From JAWXCM01 sp034408745 (lineage in GTDB: Bacteria; Acidobacteriota; Terriglobia; Bryobacterales; Bryobacteraceae): 64,000 bases of DNA. Below are positions 45,023-52,616 of the stretch, piece after piece. The notes beneath the pieces were generated by a model. That model was not told the origin of the DNA. It saw nothing but the letters and a program-made list of their open reading frames with translations, and ran no database searches. The position numbers and the translations under genes were made by a program. Where the stretch lies: contig JAWXCM010000291.1 in the NCBI GenBank assembly GCA_034408745.1, forward strand, positions 1 through 64,000, read 5' to 3'. Numbering within the stretch: position 1 is the first letter of the stretch; each line of letters starts with the position of its first letter.

Positions 45023-46339
45023 TCAATTCACCTTTTGTCCGGCGATCATCACAGTCTCAATCGACCGGGTGTTCCGGATGTCGTCGAGCGGGTTGCGGCC
45101 AAGCACGATGAGGTCTGCCCACTTGCCCGCCTCGAGGGTGCCAAGGTCCTTACTGGCGCCGAGAAATTCGGCTGAATTTTTCGACGCGGCCTGAATAATC
45201 TGTGACGGCGTCAGCCCGGCTTCCGCCATCATCTGCATTTCGACGTGCTCGAAGTAACCGGGAAAGCGCCCCGGCGGTCCGGTGTCGGTGCCGAATCCGT
45301 ACTTCACTCCGGCGTCGACAAGACGCTTTAGATTCCGTTTCGCAACCTGCAGTCCCGTTTCAAATCGCGGATCGGAAGCGACTGCTTTTTGTCCGGGAGT
45401 GCTGAGGGTCTTGATCACATCCGGCGTCACGGACCGCGAGAAGAACGTATCTTTCAACCATTCGGGAGGTTTCGCGTAAGCAAACGCCGACAATTCCCGC
45501 GTGAACGTTGCGGCGGCCATCCACGCATTGTTCTTCTTCATCGACGCAATGAAAGCGTCGTCCACATCCTTGTCGCGCACACTGTGAAGCAGCGCGTTGA
45601 GGCCGCGGTCGACCAGGTTTTTCGCGTCGTCGTAGTAGAAGATGTGCGCACCGACTTTGAGACCGTGTTTGTGAGCTTCGGCAATGATGTCGGCCGAGAG
45701 ATCGAGTGGGATCTTACGTTCTTTTCCGAAGTGGTCGTCGACCCAGATCTTCACCAGATCGACTTTCTTATCGGCAAGGATGGCAACGTCTTTGACGACC
45801 TCTGCCTTTGTCGCGACTTCGAAAGGCACGCCCTTCATGCCCGGCGCCGAGGTTGGGTAGCCGGCGATACCTGTAAAGCCCCTGTATGCGGTATAGATGC
45901 GCGTGGTTTTCGGACGTCCCGTGGCGCGCTGTTCCGCACGGCGCTGCAGCAGCAGGTCCTGGTCGCTGCCCATGCTGACGACTGTCGTCACCCCGTATTG
46001 CGCATATGTCTTCAGGTTGGCGTCGAGGTTCTCCGGCGTGTAGTTCACCGGGTCCTGCACAAGGCCCTTCACATTGCCGAGATGGCCGTGCAGATTAATG
46101 ATCCCAGGCATCACGTACTTGCCTGTCAGATCGAGCGTTGTGGCTCCTTGCGGCTGCGCGGGGAGCTTTGCTTTGGGACCCGCATAGCGGATGCGCCCGT
46201 CTGTGACGACCATCGCCGCATTCGGAACGGCAGATTTTCCCGTGCCGTCGATGAGGGTGAAGTTCTGCAGCACCACCGTCTCGGCGGACGCGGCGCCACT
46301 GATCAGAAGCAAGGGGATGAGGCTGAGCCAGGCTCTCAT
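45023..46339 (-). CDS. Exported amidohydrolase (imidazolonepropionase-like)
   Basis: 438 residues with a Sec signal (1-19). Amidohydrolase superfamily: MPGIINLHGHLG carries the His84-x-His86 metal pair, VKIWVDDHFG supplies the bridging Lys region, HGLKVGAHIF and LNALLHSV give further His ligands, and FGTDTGPPG holds the catalytic Asp. The end, LGTLEAGKWADLIVLGRNPLDDIRNT, is the composite beta-domain typical of imidazolonepropionase/prolidase-like members. Hydrolyses amide or ester bonds, probably in the periplasm. 40 bp after the NTF2-like gene and 1 bp before the bicupin. Confidence 0.9.
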   Translation of the reverse strand: MRAWLSLIPLLLISGAASAETVVLQNFTLIDGTGKSAVPNAAMVVTDGRIRYAGPKAKLPAQPQGATTLDLTGKYVMPGIINLHGHLGNVKGLVQDPVNYTPENLDANLKTYAQYGVTTVVSMGSDQDLLLQRRAEQRATGRPKTTRIYTAYRGFTGIAGYPTSAPGMKGVPFEVATKAEVVKDVAILADKKVDLVKIWVDDHFGKERKIPLDLSADIIAEAHKHGLKVGAHIFYYDDAKNLVDRGLNALLHSVRDKDVDDAFIASMKKNNAWMAAATFTRELSAFAYAKPPEWLKDTFFSRSVTPDVIKTLSTPGQKAVASDPRFETGLQVAKRNLKRLVDAGVKYGFGTDTGPPGRFPGYFEHVEMQMMAEAGLTPSQIIQAASKNSAEFLGASKDLGTLEAGKWADLIVLGRNPLDDIRNTRSIETVMIAGQKVN

Positions 46340-46379
46340 GGTCGGATGAGTCTATCACAAACAGCGCAGGATACGGCGG

Positions 46380-46790
46380 TCACTTGCTGAGCCGTGTCGA
46401 CTGGTGCGCTGCCATCCGCCATTGGCCGCTGTTCCGGGTATACACCTGCAGTGTGCGAACGCGAAAGCTCTCCTGCCCGACCATCTTCACGTCGACAAAG
46501 CCAGTCAATACCGCGACGTTGTCGTACAGCCGGACATCGAGCCCTGTGAAGCGGAACGACTCATATCGCGGCGGTCCCTTCATTACGGCAGCGATGTACT
46601 GTTCCTTGTTTTGGGTCTGCCCGCCGGCGTGCGCGTACTGGAGATCGGTCGCGAGGAATCGATCAAGCGCACCAGCGTCCTGCTTCACCGCGGCGTCTGT
46701 CCAGCCACGTGCGGCGTCGCGCACCTCCTCCGTGGCATCGGCCAGCGCAAGTGTAGCGGCGAGGAGAAATACCAGTACAGTCCGGGTCAT
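46380..46790 (-). CDS. Secreted NTF2-like (DUF4440-type) protein
   Basis: 136 residues with a Sec signal (MTRTVLVFLLAATLALA). Single NTF2 cone: VRDAARGWTDAAVKQDAGALDRFLATDL, YAHAGGQTQNKEQYI, VRLYDNVAVLTG, and the closing WRMAAHQSTRLSK. Paralogue of the protein at 20201-20617. It begins 2 bp after the DUF1501 stop, so it is co-translated with module C. Role unknown; ligand binding or a small isomerase/hydratase reaction. Confidence 0.8.
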   Translation of the reverse strand: MTRTVLVFLLAATLALADATEEVRDAARGWTDAAVKQDAGALDRFLATDLQYAHAGGQTQNKEQYIAAVMKGPPRYESFRFTGLDVRLYDNVAVLTGFVDVKMVGQESFRVRTLQVYTRNSGQWRMAAHQSTRLSK

Positions 46791-46792
46791 CG

Positions 46793-48196
46793 CTAAGCCT
46801 TTCTGAGCTTGTCGACAAGCTCGGTGCTGCCACCCACATCGGTCAGCCGAAAGTCGCGGCCGAGGTAGGGGAATGTAAGCTTCTTGTGGTCGAGTCCAAG
46901 CAACGCGAGTATCGTGGCGTGCAGATCATGGAGATGAACCTTGTCACTGACGGCCCGCAGACCGAGTTCATCGGTCGACCCGATTACCCTGCCGCCCTGC
47001 ACGCCACCGCCGGCCATCCAGATGGTGAAACCGTATGGATTGTGATCACGGCCTTCCGACCCGTTGGCGCCGCCATCCGATGTCGGGCTACGGCCGAACT
47101 CGCCTCCCCATATCACGAGCGTGTCCTCCAGCAAGCCTCTCGACTTAAGATCGGTGAGCAGACCGGCAACGGCTTTGTCGGTTTGCGCAGCTTTATTCCG
47201 ATGGTTCTCGTCGCACGCGATATGCCCGTCCCAGTCCGTTGCGTTCATCCCGTTACCAGACCAGACCTGCACGAAGCGTACTCCGCGCTCCACCAGTCGA
47301 CGCGCCAGCAGACAACGCCCGCCGAAGTCCGCGCTGACAGGGTTATCCAGGCCGTACAGCTTCTTTGTCGCGTTCGATTCACCGGAGATGTCCGTTGCTT
47401 CCGGCGCCGCCATCTGCATTCGGAACGCAAGCTCATAGGACGCAATGCGCGCCGCCAGTTCGGAATCATTGTTGCGTGATGCCAGGTGCCGCTCATTCAT
47501 GCTGCGAAGTGTCTGAAGCATGTCCTGCTGCGCATCCGACTTCATCCCCGCTGGTGGGCTTAGGTTGAGGATGGGATTGCGCCCAGGTCGGAACGATGTG
47601 CCCTGATAAGCAGCCGGGAGAAAGCCCTGACCGTACACGCCCGGTCCGGAGCGCACGCCGCCCTCCAGCAGCACCACGAAGCCGGGCAGATTCTTGTTCT
47701 CACTCCCGAGCCCGTACAGAATCCACGAGCCCAGGCTCGGCCGGCCGATCCGTGGCCAGCCGTTGTTTATCAGGAACTGCGCCTGGGAATGTGTGAAGCC
47801 TTCATGAAAACAGGATCGAATTACCGCCAGATCGTCGACCCTGGTGGCGATATGCGGTAAAAGGTCCGATACTTCGAGGCCCGAGTTTCCGTGTCGTGTA
47901 AAGGTCCGCTTTGTTCCGAGGATGACTTGCTGCGCAAGTTTGCCGTTCTGGAAGTCCTCATCTCCGAAACTTGCCGGCGGATGCTGCCCGTGCAGTTTGT
48001 TCAGCAACGGTTTGGGATCGAATGTGTCTACCTGGCTTGGGCCGCCCTGCATGAACAGCGAGATGATCCGTTTCGCAGACGCGGGCGATTGCGGTGTTGC
48101 ACCAGCCGCCTGCTGGAGCAGGTCCAGTGTCGCGAGCCAGCCGATCCCGAGCCCCGCGTTCTGCAGAAACTTGCGGCGCGATTCGTCAGTCGACAT
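46793..48196 (-). CDS. DUF1501 protein, Tat-exported (module C)
   Basis: 467 residues from ATG 48196; an in-frame GTG at 48208 is less likely because the signal starts at MSTDESRRKFLQNAGLG. Twin-arginine motif SRRKFL. DUF1501 blocks are FMQGGPSQVDTFDPKPLLN, GNSGLEVSDLLPHIATRVDD, HSQAQFLINNGWPRIGRPS, LARRLVERGVRFVQVW, VIWGGEFGRSP, GRDHNPYGFTIWMAGGG and FRLTDVGG. Subtype intermediate between modules A/D and B. Overlaps its PSD1 partner by 11 bp and is followed at 2 bp by an NTF2-like gene. Confidence 0.92.
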   Translation of the reverse strand: MSTDESRRKFLQNAGLGIGWLATLDLLQQAAGATPQSPASAKRIISLFMQGGPSQVDTFDPKPLLNKLHGQHPPASFGDEDFQNGKLAQQVILGTKRTFTRHGNSGLEVSDLLPHIATRVDDLAVIRSCFHEGFTHSQAQFLINNGWPRIGRPSLGSWILYGLGSENKNLPGFVVLLEGGVRSGPGVYGQGFLPAAYQGTSFRPGRNPILNLSPPAGMKSDAQQDMLQTLRSMNERHLASRNNDSELAARIASYELAFRMQMAAPEATDISGESNATKKLYGLDNPVSADFGGRCLLARRLVERGVRFVQVWSGNGMNATDWDGHIACDENHRNKAAQTDKAVAGLLTDLKSRGLLEDTLVIWGGEFGRSPTSDGGANGSEGRDHNPYGFTIWMAGGGVQGGRVIGSTDELGLRAVSDKVHLHDLHATILALLGLDHKKLTFPYLGRDFRLTDVGGSTELVDKLRKA

Positions 48197-50504
48197 AGAT
48201 AAACTCACTCATATTGAACAAAAGTAAACAGAGTCGCTGCAGGGAATTTCGGCGCAAATAGTCGAGTGAGCCGGCTCGTTCATCGGGTGACGGCCGCCGG
48301 CCGAAAGCGATGCGCCACGCGGTGTCTACGGTGGCTTCCGAAGTGTCGCCCGCCTGCTTCTGTATGCGAGTTGCGAACTGCTCCGACTGGGCTGTGGTGA
48401 AATCGCTGTTCATCATCGCGAGCGCCTGCGGTGCCACTGTCGATGTTTCGCGCCGGGCACAACTGCTGGCGCTGTCGGGCGCGTCGAAGATCTGCAGCAT
48501 GGGCAAGGTCATGGAACGCTTCATCTGCAGGTAGATGCTACGCCGCGCGTGTTCGGCCGGGTCGGGATTTACGGGCCACAACTCAGGCATCCGCGCTGCC
48601 AGAATTTCTTCTTTCGTCAAGGCTGGGATCACGCCCACACCCCCCATCTTCAGGTTCAGTGTTCCTGCGACGGCAAGCAGGGTGTCGCGCACAGCATCGC
48701 CATCGAGCCTGCGCCGATTCATACGGCTCAGGAAGTGATTCTCCGGGTCCCTTTGAAGGCTGTCGTCGGAGGCAATGCTCGATGCTTTGTAAGTATTCGA
48801 CAGCATGATCAGCCGGTGCAGGTGCTTCATGCTCCAGCCCTTCTCAACGAATTCAACCGCAAGCCAGTCGAGCAATTCCGGATGGGTGGGCGCGTCGCCC
48901 TGGCGTCCAAAATCGTTGGGCGTGCGCACGATGCCTTCGCCGAAATGCCCCTGCCAGATTCGGTTCACCATCACCCTTGCGAGTAGCGGCTGATCCGCGG
49001 AGGTCAACCACTGTGCCAGTGCTTTTCGTCTCTGCGGTATGAACTGGTAACCCTTCGGTTCGTCGATCGGCGGACCTGGGTTAAGCGCCGCAATAAAGCC
49101 GGGCTCCACCTTTGGCCCCTTGCTGCGCCAGTCGCCCTTGTTCAGGACGTGTGTATCGGGTACGGTTTCTTCGTGGCCCAGTACATTGGCGAACGGGTAA
49201 TGCTCGGGTGCACGGAGGTACGCCTCTCCCAGTTTCTGCAACAGGTCCGCGCGTTGCGCATCCGATGTTTCGCCCCGCCGGCCGCGTGCCGCGCGGGCCA
49301 TGCGCTTGTATGCCTCGGCTTGCGCGATCAGTGGAAAGCCTCGCGAGGAGGTCTGCACGTCGAACAAACTGCCGAGGGGAATTTCGCGCTCCGTGCTGCC
49401 CGCAAACAAGGCCGTCAGCCGGTAATAGTCCCGCTGGCTGATGGGATCGAATTTGTGGTCGTGGCAACGCGCACACCCGACGGTCAGTCCAAGAAACGCG
49501 GCGCCAACAATGTCTACGGCCTCGGCCTGCCATTCCGCGCGGTACTGGTCGCCGTAATAGGTGTACTCAATGGGGAACGCGCCCAGCGTAAACAGGGATG
49601 TCCCAATGCGGCGGTTGACGTTTTCTTCCTTCGCTTTCGGTAAGGTCGAGGTCCCTTCAAGGTCCATGTTGGTGGACCATAGTTCATCCGCGGCAATCTG
49701 CTCCTGAACAAACACGTTGTATGGCTTGTCCGTATTCCACGACTGGATCACGTAGTCGCGGTAGCGCCAGGCTGTCACGTAGAAGTGATCGGTTTCAAAG
49801 CCCGAGGTGTCGGCGTAACGAACCAGGTCCAGCCAGCGGCGTCCCCATCGCTCACCGTAACGAGGCGACGCGAGCAACCGATCAATGAGCTTCGCGTACG
49901 CATCCGGGGATGGGTCTTTGACGAACTCATCCACCTGCTCGGGCGTCGGGGGCAGGCCGTGCAGATCGAAGTACGCGCGTCGAACCAGAGTGTGAGGGTC
50001 GGCGGGAAGCGCACTGGCGAGTCCCTTCTGTTCCAGTTTCGCGAGGATGAATGCATCTAAAGGGTTCGTCGAGGCGGCGGACTTCTTCAGCGAAGGAACG
50101 GGTGGACGAACGGGCTTTCGAAACGACCACCAGACGGGCGCCTCCTCTGTCGACTCAAGGTGCGCTCCTGCGTTGATCCAGTCGCGGATTGCCGCGATAT
50201 CAGAAGCGGAGAGAGGCGTGGAACCGGGCGGCATGTGGAGGTCGCCTTCACGCCGAACTGCGCGGTAGAGCAGGCTGAGGTCGGCATTCCCGGGCACAAC
50301 CGCGGGTCCGCGCTTTCCGCCCCTGAGAAGGCCCGCAGCAGTGCGCAAATCGAGCTCGGACATGCGCGTCTTTCCGTGACACGCCACGCACTTCGCCTGA
50401 AGAATGGAGGCAGCATTGCTGCCGGCGGGGGTCTGACCGCAAACCACAGCAGCGAATCCGGCAAGCAGTAAGACAGAGCCATGCCTGCCAGGCGAGTACG
50501 ACAT
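48186..50504 (-). CDS. PSD1 protein (cytochrome c + DUF1549 + DUF1553), module C
   Basis: 772 residues from ATG 50504, with GAGGGAG four bases upstream. Sec signal (about 1-23); PSCyt1 with CVACHGKTRMSELDLR and MPPGSTPL; DUF1549 with DLHGLPPTPEQVDEFVKDPS and CARCHDHKFDPISQRDYY; DUF1553 with NRIWQGHFGEGIVRTPNDFG, ASSCARRETSTVAPQALAMMNSDF and a short C-terminal helix. It lacks the LamG-like insert of modules A and D, hence the shorter length. 71 bp after the alpha-hydroxy-acid oxidase gene. Confidence 0.92.
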   Translation of the reverse strand: MSYSPGRHGSVLLLAGFAAVVCGQTPAGSNAASILQAKCVACHGKTRMSELDLRTAAGLLRGGKRGPAVVPGNADLSLLYRAVRREGDLHMPPGSTPLSASDIAAIRDWINAGAHLESTEEAPVWWSFRKPVRPPVPSLKKSAASTNPLDAFILAKLEQKGLASALPADPHTLVRRAYFDLHGLPPTPEQVDEFVKDPSPDAYAKLIDRLLASPRYGERWGRRWLDLVRYADTSGFETDHFYVTAWRYRDYVIQSWNTDKPYNVFVQEQIAADELWSTNMDLEGTSTLPKAKEENVNRRIGTSLFTLGAFPIEYTYYGDQYRAEWQAEAVDIVGAAFLGLTVGCARCHDHKFDPISQRDYYRLTALFAGSTEREIPLGSLFDVQTSSRGFPLIAQAEAYKRMARAARGRRGETSDAQRADLLQKLGEAYLRAPEHYPFANVLGHEETVPDTHVLNKGDWRSKGPKVEPGFIAALNPGPPIDEPKGYQFIPQRRKALAQWLTSADQPLLARVMVNRIWQGHFGEGIVRTPNDFGRQGDAPTHPELLDWLAVEFVEKGWSMKHLHRLIMLSNTYKASSIASDDSLQRDPENHFLSRMNRRRLDGDAVRDTLLAVAGTLNLKMGGVGVIPALTKEEILAARMPELWPVNPDPAEHARRSIYLQMKRSMTLPMLQIFDAPDSASSCARRETSTVAPQALAMMNSDFTTAQSEQFATRIQKQAGDTSEATVDTAWRIAFGRRPSPDERAGSLDYLRRNSLQRLCLLLFNMSEFIYVD

Positions 50505-50575
50505 ATTCTCCCTCGTGCGTCCTTCCTGGGGCGCAGGCCACCTTAGATGAGTATAGTCAGAACCAACGGGCAGCG

Positions 50576-51754
50576 TCAGCCGCGAATCCGCACGTGGGAG
50601 CGCTCAATCTGCGAGATCTTCGCGACGCCCGCCATACCCATGTCGACGGCGAGTTCGGAGCGCAGCAGTTCGATCACGCGTTCCACACCTCGCTTGCCGA
50701 ATGCGCCGAGCCCCCACAGGTAGGGCCTCGCAATCCCGACGGCGGTGGCTCCCAGCGCGAGCGCCTTGAAGATGTCCGTGCCTCGGCGGAAGCCGCCGTC
50801 GACCAGAACCGGGATCTTGCCGTTAGCGGCCTTCACGCACTCAGGCAGGGCTTCGATAGTCCCGCCAACGGAATCGAGCTGGCGCGCTCCATGATTGGAA
50901 ACAACCACGCCGGACATACCGAATTTGACGGCGCGCTCCGTGTCCTCAGCCGTCATGATGCCCTTGACGATCACTGGCAGCTTGGAGTTCTCACGCAGCC
51001 TCTGCAACGTATCCCACGTGGGCGTGGGGAAACGTCGAGGCGCGGGATATTCGCCGGTTGTCCAGACCAGGTCATCGTCGTTATACGTGACTTTGCCCGT
51101 CGCGTCGCGAGGCACCCCCGCACCGTTACACCAGTTGCGAACCAGCCTGTTGCGGACGCTGCGCTCGCGGTGAGAGACATGATAGATGTCCACGGTAACG
51201 GAGATCCCGCTGCAGCCTTTGTCCTGCAGCTGCTCGGCGAAAGAGACCATTTGGTCTTTCGTGCGGAACTCGGCTGCGGTCGTGAACTGCCACCAGTTCG
51301 CAGGACCCTTGCTGTCGGGAGCCGGGACGCCACCGCTCAGAATCATCATGGTGTTGGTAGCACCGGCGGCGTGCGCAATTTCGAGGTCGCCGTTGGGCAG
51401 GACGCAGTTCTTTCCACCTGTCGGACACAGAAACAGTGGCTGCGCGAGCGTCTTGCCCAGCAGCTTCGTGGATATGTCGATGTCCTTCACGTCGTGCTGC
51501 AGAAACTGCGGGCGAATGATGATCTTGTCGAACCCAAGGCGATTGTCGCGCAGTGCGGTTTCGTCTTCCGAACCCTCATCGATGTAATCCCACGCCAGCG
51601 GGTCCATTTTGGCTTTGGCCAGCTTTTGAAAATCAAACAGGTTAACAGCCTGGAAGATGGGATCTTTTAGTTCAGCAAACTTACGGTCGGCGCGGAGCAA
51701 TGGAGATCCGGCCAGAAATTGCAGGAATCCGGCGAGTGCGGTTCGTCTGTTCAT
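50576..51754 (-). CDS. Exported FMN-dependent alpha-hydroxy-acid oxidase/dehydrogenase
   Basis: 392 residues from ATG 51754. N-terminal Tat/Sec-type signal MNRRTALAGFLQFLAGS. TIM-barrel flavoenzyme of the lactate oxidase/glycolate oxidase family: AWDYIDEGSEDETALRDN, ILSGGVP, the FMN lysine in LPVIVKG (Lys264), the active-site SNHGARQLDS (His288, Arg291) and VLVDGGFRRGTDIFKALALGA for phosphate binding. Oxidises L-2-hydroxyacids such as lactate or glycolate to 2-oxoacids. A signal peptide on this family is unusual and puts the reaction in the periplasm or at the membrane. 13 bp after the propeller gene. Confidence 0.9.
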   Translation of the reverse strand: MNRRTALAGFLQFLAGSPLLRADRKFAELKDPIFQAVNLFDFQKLAKAKMDPLAWDYIDEGSEDETALRDNRLGFDKIIIRPQFLQHDVKDIDISTKLLGKTLAQPLFLCPTGGKNCVLPNGDLEIAHAAGATNTMMILSGGVPAPDSKGPANWWQFTTAAEFRTKDQMVSFAEQLQDKGCSGISVTVDIYHVSHRERSVRNRLVRNWCNGAGVPRDATGKVTYNDDDLVWTTGEYPAPRRFPTPTWDTLQRLRENSKLPVIVKGIMTAEDTERAVKFGMSGVVVSNHGARQLDSVGGTIEALPECVKAANGKIPVLVDGGFRRGTDIFKALALGATAVGIARPYLWGLGAFGKRGVERVIELLRSELAVDMGMAGVAKISQIERSHVRIRG

Positions 51755-51767
51755 GCTGTTCAGCCTC

Positions 51768-52541
51768 TTAGTCAATGCGGCAAATATAGCCGGAATCGGG
51801 ACTGTTGTTCGGCACACCTGGCGGCGCTATTCCGGCATCGCAGTAGTAAATTCGCCCCTGATACACGTCCATGCCATGCGGATCGGGATCTTTGCCTTTT
51901 TCCAGGCTCACGATGTCGAGCACGCGTCCGTCACCGACGTCCTGCTTCATGAACAGGTAATCGTTGGAATATCCCACCCAGATGCCCGGAGGGTCCCACG
52001 CCAGCCCGTGTGGGCGGGTCAGGTGGAAAGGTATCTTTGCCTGTACTTTGAAAGTGTCGGGATCGAGGCGCGCGATGCAGTTCCACTTGAAACAGGTCAC
52101 CCAAAGCGAATTGTCCGCGTAGAGCACGCCGTGGACTCCGCCCTCATCGGGCATTCGATACAGTCCAACGGTGCGGCCGGTTTCGACATCCACCTTCACA
52201 ATGCGACCGTACTTCAGTTCGTCGGGACGAGGGTCCCGCATCAGCGGTCCGCCGTTGGCCCCCATCCACAGATAGCCCCCGCCGTACGCGAGCCCGCTCG
52301 TGTTGGATGACTCCGTCCTGACCTTCCTGAGAACTTCCCCCGTGCGCCAGTCGAGGAGGTATGCGCTGTCGGTAACCTGCTCGCCCACCCATAAGCCCTG
52401 CGGCGTTGCCTCAAGAGCGTTGGGGTGACCATCTGGCGACTTGAACAGCCTTGTGACTTTCGCCTTACGGATGGGCACACGGCTTCCGCCGTAGAGCGGG
52501 ACGGAGGCTGCAAGAGTGGACAGGAATTCTCGACGTTTCAC
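51768..52541 (-). CDS. Exported Vgb-like beta-propeller protein
   Basis: 257 residues from GTG 52541. The signal has a Tat-like KRREFL motif. Propeller repeats: PNALEATPQGLWVGEQVTDSAYLLDW, SGLAYGGGYLWMGANGG, VHGVLYADNSLWVTCF, PHGLAWDPPGIWVGYSN, PHGMDVYQGRIYYCDAG. Paralogue of the protein at 40497-41285 but without its Pro/Ala insert. First gene of the 22-gene minus-strand array, so the promoter of that array should lie in the 75-bp gap before it. No clear Shine-Dalgarno. Function unknown. Confidence 0.78.
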   Translation of the reverse strand: MKRREFLSTLAASVPLYGGSRVPIRKAKVTRLFKSPDGHPNALEATPQGLWVGEQVTDSAYLLDWRTGEVLRKVRTESSNTSGLAYGGGYLWMGANGGPLMRDPRPDELKYGRIVKVDVETGRTVGLYRMPDEGGVHGVLYADNSLWVTCFKWNCIARLDPDTFKVQAKIPFHLTRPHGLAWDPPGIWVGYSNDYLFMKQDVGDGRVLDIVSLEKGKDPDPHGMDVYQGRIYYCDAGIAPPGVPNNSPDSGYICRID

Positions 52542-52616
52542 AATCGGCTGAAGATATCACAAGTACAGGCGCCGTGGTGGTTTCGTATAGGATTACCGGG
52601 AGCAGCTGGAGAATTT
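52542..52616. promoter_or_regulatory. Divergent intergenic region feeding both large arrays
   Basis: 75 bp between the first gene of the 22-gene minus array (GTG 52541) and the first gene of the plus array (ATG 52617). On the plus strand TATAGG is a possible -10 without a good -35. On the minus strand TATACG and GATATC are weak -10 candidates. GGAG lies six bases before ATG 52617. No inverted repeat is obvious. Promoters are inferred from position only. Confidence 0.35.
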
